In this document: piece after piece, positions 24,402 to 33,152 of the stretch
How the letters are laid out: each line of letters starts with the position of its first letter
Numbering within the stretch: the stretch's first letter is position 1
Source of the DNA: Metabacillus schmidteae
GTDB taxonomy: Bacteria; Bacillota; Bacilli; Bacillales; Bacillaceae
NCBI RefSeq assembly: GCF_903166545.1
Contig: NZ_CAESCH010000001.1
Coordinates: 1,492,001 to 1,556,000, forward strand
Length of the DNA stretch: 64,000 nucleotides
Direction of reading: 5' to 3'
The notes under the pieces: generated by a model
What the model was told of the DNA's origin: nothing
What the model saw: the letters and a program-made list of their open reading frames with translations, nothing else
The model's database searches: none
Made by a program: the position numbers and the translations under genes

Positions 24402-25664
24402 GTGAAAACAACATTATTATATGGAAAAGAAGGTTTAACTCTGAATCTACCTGATAAAACATTTGTGGTAGAGCCTAACAACCTGGCTGGATTGGAAAAT
24501 GATATGGAGGCATTAAAGACTGCATTGAACAATCCGATAGGTACTCCATCTTTAAAAGAAATGGTCAAACCAACAGATAAAGTTGCAATTGCCATTAGTG
24601 ATATAACAAGACCAACGCCGAATCATAAGTTAATTCCTGCTCTGCTTGAAGAGTTAAAGCATGTACCTCTTGAAAACTTCGTAATTATTAATGGAACAGG
24701 AACACATCGCGATCAGACGAGAGAAGAGTTCATCCAAATGCTTGGCGAGTGGGTAGTTGATAATATCCGAATTATAAACAACCACTGCCATGATAAAGAG
24801 ACGCATGTTAACTTAGGAAAAAGTAAATTTGGCTGTGATGTTTATTTAAACAAAGAATACGTTGAAGCAGATTTCCGGATTGTTACAGGTTTTATTGAGC
24901 CGCATTTCTTTGCAGGATTCTCTGGAGGACCTAAAGGAATCATGCCTGGAATCGCTGGAATTGAAACAATTATGACGTTCCATAACGCCAGAATGATCGG
25001 TGATGCCCGCTCAACATGGGGGAATATGGTTGAGAATCCAGTTCAGGAAATGACACGGGAAGTCAACAAGATGTGCAAGCCTCATTTTATGCTTAATGTA
25101 ACATTGAATCGTGAAAAAGAAATTACCGCTGTTTTTGCGGGGGAACTATATGAAGCACATGACAGAGGGTGCGAATTTGTAAAAGAGCATGCAATGATTC
25201 GATGTGAAGAGCGCTTTGATGTTGTGATCACATCAAATTCCGGCTATCCACTTGATCAGAATCTCTATCAAGCTGTAAAAGGTATGAGTGCTGCTCATAA
25301 AATCGTAAAAAAGGGTGGAACAATTATTGTTGCATCTGAATGTTCTGATGGTCTTCCTGATCACGGAAATTATTCGAAAATCTTTGAACTTGCTGATAGC
25401 CCACAAGGCTTGCTCGATTTAATCGAGAATCCAGAATTTAAAATGTTTGATCAGTGGCAGGTTCAAAAACAAGCGGTTACCCAGGTTTGGGCGGATATTC
25501 ATGTTTACTCAAAGCTGACAGATGAGCAAGTGCGATCTACTATGCTTAAACCAACCCATAATATAGAAAAAACACTTGAAGAGCTTAAACAAGTTTATGG
25601 AGAAAACATGACAATTGCTGTCCTACCACTTGGACCATTAACCATTCCTTATGTAGAGGAGTAG
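24402..25664 (+). CDS. larA: LarA-family nickel-pincer racemase/epimerase
   Basis: The 420-residue protein matches lactate racemase LarA. The catalytic set is present: His102 in GTGTHRDQ, His168 in EPHFFAGFSGG and Lys178 in GGPKGIMPG, each exactly six below the L. plantarum numbering (108, 174, 184). GYPLDQNLYQAVKGM is also present. LarA enzymes use a covalently bound nickel-pincer nucleotide to racemise alpha-hydroxy-acids. Beside glycerate kinase, its substrate may be glycerate or a sugar acid instead of lactate. larE follows directly; larB and larC are not in the window. Confidence 0.9.
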   Translation: MKTTLLYGKEGLTLNLPDKTFVVEPNNLAGLENDMEALKTALNNPIGTPSLKEMVKPTDKVAIAISDITRPTPNHKLIPALLEELKHVPLENFVIINGTGTHRDQTREEFIQMLGEWVVDNIRIINNHCHDKETHVNLGKSKFGCDVYLNKEYVEADFRIVTGFIEPHFFAGFSGGPKGIMPGIAGIETIMTFHNARMIGDARSTWGNMVENPVQEMTREVNKMCKPHFMLNVTLNREKEITAVFAGELYEAHDRGCEFVKEHAMIRCEERFDVVITSNSGYPLDQNLYQAVKGMSAAHKIVKKGGTIIVASECSDGLPDHGNYSKIFELADSPQGLLDLIENPEFKMFDQWQVQKQAVTQVWADIHVYSKLTDEQVRSTMLKPTHNIEKTLEELKQVYGENMTIAVLPLGPLTIPYVEE

Positions 25665-25702
25665 GAAATATATAAATATCAATTTTTTTAAGGGTGATAA
25701 AA

Positions 25703-26515
25703 TTGCTGGAAAGTAAATATGAAAGATTGCAAGAGATTTTGGCAGAAATGGGGACTGTGGTCGTTGCCTTTTCCGGAGGTGTGGATAGTACATTTTTATT
25801 AAAAGCAGCACTTGATACACTGGGGAAGGAGAATGTGCTTGCTGTTACAGCAGACAGTGAGACATATCCTTTTGAAGAGCTCCAGGAAGCCATAAAATTA
25901 GCTAAACTTCTTGGAGCACGGCATGAAGTGATTCAAACGTCGGAGCTGGCGATCCCGGGATATGCTGAAAATACCTCAAACCGTTGCTACTTCTGTAAGA
26001 AAAACTTGTTTGAACATTTGGTCCCAATCATGCATGAGCAGCAATATAAAAATCTAGCTTTCGGTTTAATTGCCGATGACCTTGGTGAACATCGCCCAGG
26101 AACAAAAGCTGCAAAGGAATTCAACGTACGCGGACCACTCCAGGAAGCGGATCTATATAAAGACGATATTCGGGAGCTCTCTCAACAAATGGGATTACCG
26201 ACGTGGGATAAGCCATCTTTTGCCTGTCTATCTTCACGAATTGCCTATGGAGAAAAGATTACGATTGAAAAACTTAATAGAATTGATCAATCAGAACAGG
26301 CTATCAGGACATTTGGTATCCGCCAAGTACGGGTGCGTACTCATGGAGAGATTGCGAGGATTGAAGTGGAGCCGTCTGAGATGTCTCAATTGCTAGAGCA
26401 CCACAATGAAATTGTAAAAAAACTTCAGACATATGGATATACCTATGTAACACTTGACCTAACAGGATATAAAAGCGGCAGTATGAATAAAATACTGTTT
26501 GAAAGTGCCCATTAG
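25703..26515 (+). CDS. larE: LarE, sacrificial sulfur transferase for the nickel-pincer cofactor
   Basis: The 270-residue protein has the ATP-pyrophosphatase loop VVVAFSGGVDSTFLL (PP-loop SGGVDS) and the PSFACLSSRI motif whose Cys175 corresponds to the sacrificial Cys176 of L. plantarum LarE. LarE adds sulfur to the pyridinium precursor of the nickel-pincer cofactor. TTG at 25703 is preferred, with AAGGGTG 6 nt upstream; GTG at 25694 overlaps that site. It is about 40 nt downstream of larA, probably cotranscribed. Confidence 0.9.
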   Translation: MLESKYERLQEILAEMGTVVVAFSGGVDSTFLLKAALDTLGKENVLAVTADSETYPFEELQEAIKLAKLLGARHEVIQTSELAIPGYAENTSNRCYFCKKNLFEHLVPIMHEQQYKNLAFGLIADDLGEHRPGTKAAKEFNVRGPLQEADLYKDDIRELSQQMGLPTWDKPSFACLSSRIAYGEKITIEKLNRIDQSEQAIRTFGIRQVRVRTHGEIARIEVEPSEMSQLLEHHNEIVKKLQTYGYTYVTLDLTGYKSGSMNKILFESAH

Positions 26516-26567
26516 AAATATTTCCTAGTAAATACAAATAGAATGATGTGGTAAGTGATATAAGACA

Positions 26568-26609
26568 AAAAATCTCCTTGATGAAATATAGTATCAAGGA
26601 GATTTTTTT
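26568..26609. terminator. Bidirectional terminator between larE and the BCCT gene
   Basis: AAAAATCTCCTTGAT (26568-26582) pairs perfectly with ATCAAGGAGATTTTT (26593-26607), with A/T runs on both sides. It serves the two convergent genes. Confidence 0.85.
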
Positions 26610-26613
26610 GTTT

Positions 26614-28137
26614 TTAAGAATGTGTTGATCTTTTTTTGCCTTTCAGTATTTCTGCTTCACTTTTTAACCCTTTCAATAAGGAATAGGACATAACGAGCAT
26701 GATAATCGCAAATGGGAGAGCAGCTGCAATCGATGCTGTTTGCAATACATCCAAGCCGCCAGCTAAGAGTAGAACTGCAGCTAAAGCTGATTGAATAATG
26801 CCCCATGTTACTTTTATTTTATTAGAAGGATTTAGCGTTCCGCCTTCACTTAACATACCTAATACAAATGTAGCTGTGTCGGCAACTGTAATATAATAAA
26901 TAGCCACAACAGCAAACCCTAAAATACTTAAGAAAGAACTTAAGGGGAGATAATCAAAGAAGGTAAAAATAGCTAATGAGACGTTTTCGGTAATATTTTT
27001 AGCCAGCTCATGGTTTCCAGTGCTTTGAACGATCTCTAATGCGGAGCCTCCAAAAATGGACATCCAAAGACAAGTCCCCAGGGTAGGAACAATCAGAACG
27101 CCAAAAACAAACTCTTTTATTGTTCTTCCTTTTGAAACACGGGCAATAAACATTCCTACGAATGGAGCCCAGGCAATCCACCATGCCCAATAAAATAATG
27201 TCCATGATGCAATCCATTCTCCTTCACTAAAGGGCTTCAGTCTTAAACTCATATGGATAAAATCACTTAGATAGAGACCCGTTGTATTGAAGAAAACTTT
27301 GAAAACAGTCATTGTAGGACCCACAATTAAAATCAACAACATAATCGCAAAGGAGAAAACCATCGCTGCATTAGATAAGAACTGGATTCCTTTCTCTAAG
27401 CCTGTATTAATTGAGATGATAAAAAGGACTGTCGCCACTGCAATCACAATCATCTGAACGAATAACTCATTAGGAACTCCAAATAGGTCATGCATTCCTG
27501 CTGTAACCTGCATCGCACCAAGGCCTAGAGATGTTGCAATACCGAAAACAGTCGCAAAGATTGACAGTATATCAATCGTTTTGCCGATCGGACCATAAAT
27601 TCTGTCACCAAGTATAGGATGGAACGCAGAACTAATCGCTGCAGGAAGTCTTTTGTTATATTGGAAAAAAGCAAGGGCCAAACCAATAACCGTGTAGATG
27701 GCCCATGGGTCCAGACCCCAATGGAAAAATGTATATTTCATTGCCGTATTGGCGGCTTCCACTGTATAGCCCTCTCCATACGGTGGAGTTGTATAATGGG
27801 TAACTGGTTCGGCAACACTCCAATAGACAATTCCGATACCCATCCCGGCACCGAATAACATCGCCAGCCAAGAAGGGGTACTGAAGTCAGGTCTGTCTGT
27901 TTTTTTGCCGAGTCGAATATGGCCGTACTTAGATAAAAGTAAATAAACAGAGAAAACCACGAAAAATAGGGAAGCAGCAAGATATACCCACCCGAGATAA
28001 TCAATTGAACCATTATAGATGATATCTGTTACATAAGCGAGATTATCTGTAAAAAACACTCCCCATATTATAAAAGTGAGGATTAGTAATAATGAAATAA
28101 TAAAAACGCTAGATTCTTTTTTACGTTTGCTGGCCAT
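26614..28137 (-). CDS. BCCT-family betaine/choline/carnitine transporter (OpuD-like)
   Basis: The 507-residue protein has twelve probable membrane helices and BCCT signatures GMGIGIVYWSVAEPVTHY near residue 95 and WTLFYWAWWIAWAPFVGMFI, then ARVSKGRTIKEF, near residue 315, including the aromatic cage tryptophans. These secondary transporters take up glycine betaine, choline or related trimethylammonium compounds with Na+ or H+. GGGAGG precedes the ATG. It lies in the same region as GbsR-type repressor and OpuA, which supports a role in osmoprotectant uptake. The individual substrate is not decidable. Confidence 0.88.
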   Translation of the reverse strand: MASKRKKESSVFIISLLLILTFIIWGVFFTDNLAYVTDIIYNGSIDYLGWVYLAASLFFVVFSVYLLLSKYGHIRLGKKTDRPDFSTPSWLAMLFGAGMGIGIVYWSVAEPVTHYTTPPYGEGYTVEAANTAMKYTFFHWGLDPWAIYTVIGLALAFFQYNKRLPAAISSAFHPILGDRIYGPIGKTIDILSIFATVFGIATSLGLGAMQVTAGMHDLFGVPNELFVQMIVIAVATVLFIISINTGLEKGIQFLSNAAMVFSFAIMLLILIVGPTMTVFKVFFNTTGLYLSDFIHMSLRLKPFSEGEWIASWTLFYWAWWIAWAPFVGMFIARVSKGRTIKEFVFGVLIVPTLGTCLWMSIFGGSALEIVQSTGNHELAKNITENVSLAIFTFFDYLPLSSFLSILGFAVVAIYYITVADTATFVLGMLSEGGTLNPSNKIKVTWGIIQSALAAVLLLAGGLDVLQTASIAAALPFAIIMLVMSYSLLKGLKSEAEILKGKKRSTHS

Positions 28138-28194
28138 AAAAACCTCCCGGAAGTATAGAGCATGTTTTTTGTAAGGGAAAATGCTGCGTTTTAA

Positions 28195-28875
28195 TTAGTT
28201 ATCCTCCTTGTCGTAAAGACTATACAGAAAAATCCACTTGTCGATGTTCATTAACTCAACTAGCGGTACTTCTAAACCGCCTCCCAGATAAACACTGTGA
28301 TCCTTAACTGCAACAACCATAGCTTCAAATAATTCAGTACTTTCCTTCTTTTTATATATGTCACCTACTGATGGTATAAATCCATTGTTTATACTACTTG
28401 TTAGATGTAACTCAATGTCCTGTAAATGTAATGAGTCAGCAGTTGAAATATCCTTAAAGTCAATTGGATGGCTGCCATTATCGCGGCCGGGTACCATTAA
28501 TAAGTACTCATTGTGTTTGACTCCGTGAGAATTACTAGTAATGATTCCTTTTTCATCCACTTTTTCAACTTCTTCAATTTCATTTAAAAAATAAGTATCT
28601 AAGGAATCGGGCCTTGGATTGTGAATTAAAATATAATCTCCGACTTCAGCCTTTCGATCATTTCTAAGCGTGTATGCTTTATAGTTAAAAACAAAGCTGT
28701 CTAGTTCTTTGGGCTTGTATCTTTCTACTTGTGCAGCTTTTGTTAAATGCTGAGTTAGATCTCTTAGCCGTATAAGATGAATGGATTGCTTATACATTGG
28801 TTTAACTCCGTAAACCTTATGTAATTCATTATTGTAATATACAAATTGTCCTTTTCTTACTTGATACAATTTCAC
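28195..28875 (-). CDS. Protein of unknown function next to betaine-transport genes
   Basis: The 226-residue soluble protein lacks signal peptides or membrane helices. It shows three short beta-rich blocks that look like repeats of a small barrel: VRKGQFVYYNNELHKVYGVK, AEVGDYILIHNPRPDSLDTY and PSVGDIYKKKESTELFEAMV. GTG at 28875 is preferred because GAGAGGAG lies 7 nt upstream. It lies between the BCCT gene and the GbsR-type gene, all on the minus strand. I do not recognise the family; a small-barrel (KOW- or SH3-like) fold is only a guess. Confidence 0.6.
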   Translation of the reverse strand: MKLYQVRKGQFVYYNNELHKVYGVKPMYKQSIHLIRLRDLTQHLTKAAQVERYKPKELDSFVFNYKAYTLRNDRKAEVGDYILIHNPRPDSLDTYFLNEIEEVEKVDEKGIITSNSHGVKHNEYLLMVPGRDNGSHPIDFKDISTADSLHLQDIELHLTSSINNGFIPSVGDIYKKKESTELFEAMVVAVKDHSVYLGGGLEVPLVELMNIDKWIFLYSLYDKEDN

Positions 28876-29131
28876 AATAAAACTCCTCTCAAGCATCTGT
28901 ATATCAAACCTGCAAAATAACTATAACAACTAAAGAAATTAAACTTTTTAAAGATTATTATTATTAAGATGTCCTTTTTTAGGAAAAAAATGATAGTAGA
29001 AATGGAAAGTTGAAAAGGGGATAAGAAAACATTTATTGAAGATTAACACGGTTGTTTCTTTTACACATTATCACAAATTTCTCAGTGTCTTAACCTGTCT
29101 GTAAAATATAAAAAATGCCAACTTAAATAAG

Positions 29132-29155
29132 GGAGGGGACGTTAACGTCCCCTCC
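29132..29155. terminator. 24-bp perfect GC-rich palindrome at the end of the GbsR-type gene
   Basis: GGAGGGGACGTT is followed directly by its own reverse complement. The palindrome overlaps the TAG stop codon by one base. It can form a hairpin terminator for the minus-strand regulator gene. Confidence 0.65.
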
Positions 29156-29697
29156 TATTTTTCCTTCTTTTCAATTGGTATATAATCTAAAATCTCCTTC
29201 GTTTCAAAGCTATCGAAGAGTTTGTTTTGCCAATCGTAATATTCGAGTCTTTCTTTAAGCTTTTTTATATCCATCTCGGCAGACTCACGAATATCTTCAG
29301 AAGTATTCGGATCAGCAATAAGCTCTTGTAAACTGGATATAGATTTTTCCATAGCAATGCTATTCATTGTGATCGCTGTGCGCCATTTTATTGTAAAGTA
29401 ATCAAAAAAGCACTGATACCAGTCTTCTTTAATGACATATAGATCCTTTCTTTCGCCCTTTACCCAAACCTTATCCACCATATTTAAATCGAGTAAGCTT
29501 CGAACGGCAGTACTCATACTTGTTTTACTCATGCCGAGCTCTTCTTTCATTTCATCAAGTGTAAGCGGTTTATCAGAAAAGAAAAGAAGCCCGTATAATC
29601 GCCCTGCAGAGGGAGTGATTCCGTAAAGATTCATATTTTGAGCAATTGCATCGATTACCATTGTTCTTGTTCTTTCTAACTCTTCATTTCCTTTCAA
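29155..29697 (-). CDS. GbsR/OpuAR-family betaine-uptake repressor
   Basis: The 180-residue MarR-like regulator belongs to the GbsR group: MVIDAIAQNMNLYGITPSAG, RLYGLLFFSDKPLTLDEMKE, recognition helix MSKTSMSTAVRSLLDLNMVD and a C-terminal helical domain. Family members sense choline and repress glycine-betaine synthesis or uptake genes. It is divergent from opuA, with clear inverted repeats between the two genes. GAAAGGAAATG-type ribosome site upstream. Confidence 0.88.
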   Translation of the reverse strand: MKGNEELERTRTMVIDAIAQNMNLYGITPSAGRLYGLLFFSDKPLTLDEMKEELGMSKTSMSTAVRSLLDLNMVDKVWVKGERKDLYVIKEDWYQCFFDYFTIKWRTAITMNSIAMEKSISSLQELIADPNTSEDIRESAEMDIKKLKERLEYYDWQNKLFDSFETKEILDYIPIEKKEK

Positions 29698-29728
29698 TCA
29701 TCTCACATCCCAAAATATTTTATTAATA

Positions 29729-29766
29729 TTTACATTCAGCCTACATATTAATTAGAGAAATGTAAA
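29729..29766. promoter_or_regulatory. Candidate operator in the gbsR-opuA intergenic region
   Basis: TTTACATT (29729-29736) and AATGTAAA (29759-29766) form an inverted repeat with a 22-bp centre, 32 bp upstream of the regulator start codon. It could be the autoregulatory GbsR-type site. Confidence 0.45.
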
Positions 29767-29825
29767 CAACTCCTTTACTAGCTGATATGGAGGATTATGG
29801 AGGATTTCTAAGTATTCTGTTTGCA

Positions 29826-29855
29826 TAGTACGTACAGTTATATCTGTACGTACTA
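29826..29855. promoter_or_regulatory. Perfect 12-bp inverted repeat upstream of opuA
   Basis: TAGTACGTACAG and CTGTACGTACTA flank TTATAT. The arms are perfect, the sequence lies 99 bp before the opuAA ATG, and no T run follows, so an operator is more likely than a terminator. The obvious candidate ligand is the GbsR-type repressor encoded divergently. Confidence 0.6.
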
Positions 29856-29953
29856 CACAAACAATTAAGGCGATATATGCCGTTTGAACTACTTTGAATT
29901 TTCAGTTTACAATTAAGAAGGTCCTAGAAAAACAAATAAAAAGGAGTGAAAGA

Positions 29954-31195
29954 ATGGGAGAAAATGAAGTGAAGATAAGGGTTAATGATGTGACCAAGAT
30001 TTTTGGGAAATCATTAAAGAAGGCTTTACAGTTAGTGAAAGAAGGAAAATCAAAAGAGCAAATATTAAAGGAAACCGGCTCAACTGTTGGAGTTAACCGG
30101 GCGTCCTTTGAAGTAAAGTCGGGCGAAATATTTGTGATTATGGGTTTATCAGGGAGTGGTAAATCGACCTTAGTACGATTGCTTAACCGCCTTATTGAAC
30201 CAACATTAGGGCAGGTTCAAATTGATGGGAAAGATGTCGTGAAGATGAATAAGGAAGAACTAAGAGAGGTACGAAGGAAAAAAATAAGTATGGTATTTCA
30301 AAAGTTTGCCTTGTTTCCGCATAAAACAGTTCTTGAAAACACGGAATATGGGCTGGAAATTCAAGGTGTAGCAAAGGACGAAAGAAGCCATAAAGCATTA
30401 GAAGCATTGGAATTAGTTGGATTAAAGGGCTATGAAAACCAACTTCCAAGTCAACTGAGTGGTGGAATGCAGCAGCGTGTAGGACTTGCACGAGCACTGG
30501 CAAATGATCCTGATGTTCTTTTAATGGATGAAGCTTTTAGCGCATTGGATCCGTTGATCCGAAAAGACATGCAGGATGAGTTGCTAGAGTTACAATCAAA
30601 TATGGAGAAGACAATCGTCTTTATTACCCATGATTTGGATGAAGCCCTTCGTATTGGTGACAGAATAGCCCTTATGAAGGATGGTAACATCGTACAAATA
30701 GGAACACCTGAAGAAATATTAATGAATCCTTCTAATGAATATGTTGAGAGATTCGTAGAGGATGTTGATCTTTCTAAGGTACTGACTGCACAACATGTAA
30801 TGAAACGTGCCGAAACCGTACAAGTTGATAAGGGTCCGCGTGTTGCCCTTGCATTAATGAAAAATTTAGGGATTTCCTCTATATATGTTGTTGATAAACA
30901 GCAGACTCTTCTCGGTGTTATTACCGCCAAAGATGCCTCAAAAGCAGCCGAAGAAAATAAGTCCTTAGATTCATTCCTAGAGAAAGATATAAGTGTGGTA
31001 GGAACGGAAACGTTATTAATCGATCTATTTGATAAAGTTTCATCTGCAACAATTCCAGTTGCGGTTACGGATGAAAATAACCGATTAAAAGGGATTTTAA
31101 TTAAAGGTGCAGTAATAGGAGCACTTACGGGGAACGAACAATATATAAATGGGGTTGCCGAACCTGAAGTACCGGTTGCTAAGGAGGTGATGTAA
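29954..31195 (+). CDS. opuAA: Glycine betaine/proline ABC transporter ATPase OpuAA
   Basis: The 413-residue ATPase has Walker A GLSGSGKSTLVR, signature LSGGMQQRVGLARAL, Walker B VLLMDEAFSALDP and FITHDLDEALRIGD, then two C-terminal CBS domains (about residues 275-400: LTAQHVMKRAETVQV; IPVAVTDENNRLKGILIKGA). CBS domains sense ionic strength in OpuA. The N-terminal helical QAT-type extension (SLKKALQLVKEGKSKEQIL) is typical. ATG at 29954 follows AAAAAGGAG. Confidence 0.92.
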   Translation: MGENEVKIRVNDVTKIFGKSLKKALQLVKEGKSKEQILKETGSTVGVNRASFEVKSGEIFVIMGLSGSGKSTLVRLLNRLIEPTLGQVQIDGKDVVKMNKEELREVRRKKISMVFQKFALFPHKTVLENTEYGLEIQGVAKDERSHKALEALELVGLKGYENQLPSQLSGGMQQRVGLARALANDPDVLLMDEAFSALDPLIRKDMQDELLELQSNMEKTIVFITHDLDEALRIGDRIALMKDGNIVQIGTPEEILMNPSNEYVERFVEDVDLSKVLTAQHVMKRAETVQVDKGPRVALALMKNLGISSIYVVDKQQTLLGVITAKDASKAAEENKSLDSFLEKDISVVGTETLLIDLFDKVSSATIPVAVTDENNRLKGILIKGAVIGALTGNEQYINGVAEPEVPVAKEVM

Positions 31196-31196
31196 G

Positions 31197-32045
31197 GTGG
31201 AAGGAATGTTACCGAAACTTCCCTTAGCTGATTGGATAGATGCTTTAGTCGATTGGATGACAGATACCTTCGGGGGATTGTTTGACGGCATATCTGATGG
31301 GGTTGGATTTTTTGTTGATGGAATTGTTGCAGGTTTAAGCTTTATCCCGTCAATTTTACTAATTATACTTATAAGTTTACTAGCTTGGAAGGTTTGTAAT
31401 ATAAGAATTGCTTTATTTGCATTAATAGGCTTACTACTTATTGATAATTTAGGATATTGGGAGGAAATGTTAGAGACGTTAGCGCTCGTGTTAACGGCTG
31501 TGTTAATTTCAATCGTCATTGGAATTCCGGTTGGAATTTGGGCATCACAAAGTGAAAATGTAAGGAAAATCGTTACACCGATCCTTGATTTGATGCAGAC
31601 GATGCCGGCTTTCGTTTACTTATTACCAGCCATCTTTTTCTTTAGTATAGGTGTGGTGCCAGGAGTTATTGCATCCGTTATTTTTGCCATGCCGCCAACG
31701 ATTCGGTTAACTGTACTTGGTATTAAACAAGTACCTGCAGACTTAATTGAAGCAACGGAAGCTTTTGGTTCTACGACTAAGCAAAAGCTGTTAAAGGTGC
31801 AATTGCCACTGGCTATGCCAACGATTATGGCAGGAATTAATCAAAGTATCATGTTAGCGTTATCCATGGTTGTCATCGCATCTATGGTAGGAGCGCCAGG
31901 TCTCGGCACAGAAGTTTATCGTGCTGTTACCCAAATTAAAACTGGTGTAGGATTTGAGGCTGGATTAGCAATCGTCGTCATTGCTATTTTGCTGGACCGT
32001 ATCACACAAAATATAGGTAAGAAAAAACAAGGGGGAACAGTATAA
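31197..32045 (+). CDS. opuAB: Glycine betaine/proline ABC transporter permease OpuAB
   Basis: The 282-residue permease has an N-terminal amphipathic region (LPKLPLADWIDALVDWMTDT), about seven membrane helices and the EAA loop EATEAFGSTTKQKLLKVQLP. Unlike some homologues it is not fused to the binding protein. The GTG start follows AGGAGGTG by 7 nt, inside the end of opuAA. Its stop overlaps the opuAC ATG (TAATG), a sign of translational coupling. Confidence 0.92.
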   Translation: MEGMLPKLPLADWIDALVDWMTDTFGGLFDGISDGVGFFVDGIVAGLSFIPSILLIILISLLAWKVCNIRIALFALIGLLLIDNLGYWEEMLETLALVLTAVLISIVIGIPVGIWASQSENVRKIVTPILDLMQTMPAFVYLLPAIFFFSIGVVPGVIASVIFAMPPTIRLTVLGIKQVPADLIEATEAFGSTTKQKLLKVQLPLAMPTIMAGINQSIMLALSMVVIASMVGAPGLGTEVYRAVTQIKTGVGFEAGLAIVVIAILLDRITQNIGKKKQGGTV

Positions 32046-32947
32046 TGTTAAAAAAATTAGTAGGAGTTACATCTGCATTAACACTCACTTTAGGTTTAGC
32101 TGCATGTGGAGGAAATGAAACAGGAGGATCATCTTCAGAAGGCTCATCTGAATCTATAGGAGAACAGCTTGATTATGAAATTGTGGGAATCGATCCAGGT
32201 GCAGGAATCATGAAATTGACGATCAATGAAGTTTTACCTGAATACGGGCTAGATGACTGGGAAGTAGTAGAGGGTTCTGGTGCAGCTATGACTGCAGCTT
32301 TGAAAAAGGCATATGATAAAGAGGAACCTATTATTGTAACAGGCTGGAGCCCGCACTGGAAGTTTGCAAGCTATGACTTAAAATACTTAGAAGATCCGAA
32401 AGGTATCTATGGTGGAGCAGAAGATGTTAACACAATTGTTCGTCAAGGATTAAAGGAAGACCATCCTGATGCTTATAAGCTTCTTGATCAATTTAATTGG
32501 GAACCGGAACATATCGAAGCAGTGATGAATTTAATCCAAGAAGGAAATGATCCGGCAGAAGCAGCAGCACAATGGGCAGGCGAAAATGAAGAATTGGTTA
32601 GCGCTTGGACTGAAGGGGTTAACAACGTTGACGGTGAAGAGTTAAAGATTCTTTATGTAGCATGGGATGATGTTATCGCAAGTTCACATGTTGTAGAAAA
32701 TGTCTTGGAAAGTGTTGGATATGAAGTGGAACTAGTTCAAGTTGATGCAGGTCCAATGTGGGCTGGTATTGCAGATGGAAGCGGAGATGCGATGGTAGGT
32801 GCGTGGTTGCCTACAACTCATGCTGACTATTACGCTGAATACGAAGGACAATTTGAAGACCTGGGTCCAAACCTTACTGGAACTAAGCTTGGATTAGTCG
32901 TTCCAGCATATATGGATATTGACTCGATTGAAGATCTAAAAGAATGA
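32045..32947 (+). CDS. opuAC: Glycine betaine-binding lipoprotein OpuAC
   Basis: The 300-residue lipoprotein (lipobox LAAC, Cys21) has two lobes typical of betaine-binding proteins: YEIVGIDPGAGIMKLTINEV, VTGWSPHWKFASYDLKYLED with the Trp/His ligand region, and AGIADGSGDAMVGAWLPTTH. It is anchored outside the membrane and delivers glycine betaine or proline betaine to OpuAB. It is the last gene of the operon and is followed by a terminator. Confidence 0.92.
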   Translation: MLKKLVGVTSALTLTLGLAACGGNETGGSSSEGSSESIGEQLDYEIVGIDPGAGIMKLTINEVLPEYGLDDWEVVEGSGAAMTAALKKAYDKEEPIIVTGWSPHWKFASYDLKYLEDPKGIYGGAEDVNTIVRQGLKEDHPDAYKLLDQFNWEPEHIEAVMNLIQEGNDPAEAAAQWAGENEELVSAWTEGVNNVDGEELKILYVAWDDVIASSHVVENVLESVGYEVELVQVDAGPMWAGIADGSGDAMVGAWLPTTHADYYAEYEGQFEDLGPNLTGTKLGLVVPAYMDIDSIEDLKE

Positions 32948-32957
32948 TAAATAAAAG

Positions 32958-32996
32958 AAAAGATAGCTAGGAAATAATTAGCTATCTTTTCTTTTG
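32958..32996 (+). terminator. Rho-independent terminator of the opuA operon
   Basis: AAAAGATAGCTA-type arms (32958-32969 and 32979-32990) form a stem with a 9-nt loop, followed by CTTTTGG. Confidence 0.8.
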
Positions 32997-33037
32997 GTTG
33001 TTTTAGAAAAAATTGTTTCTTTTCAATGATATTGTAA

Positions 33038-33100
33038 CTCTATAGCGCAATGGAACGGACTAACTTTCACTTTTAACTGCTTTAAATAACAACAAAGTGC
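33038..33100 (+). repeat. Partial copy of the GC-rich palindromic element (right flank only)
   Basis: TAGCGCAATGGAACGGACTA followed by ACTTTCACTTTTAACTGC and ACAACAAAGT matches the outer flank of the full element at 42084-42262 (reverse strand) and the flank at 48969-49027. The GC-rich palindromic core is absent. Confidence 0.6.
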
Positions 33101-33152
33101 GAAAGCTGTCTTTCTTTTTAAGATAATTTTGTTTTATAAAACTGACTAACTT

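Noticed and set aside
29132..29155. Operator for the GbsR-type protein
   Set aside because: The 24-bp palindrome overlaps the stop codon of the gene, far from both promoters, so a terminator role is more likely.
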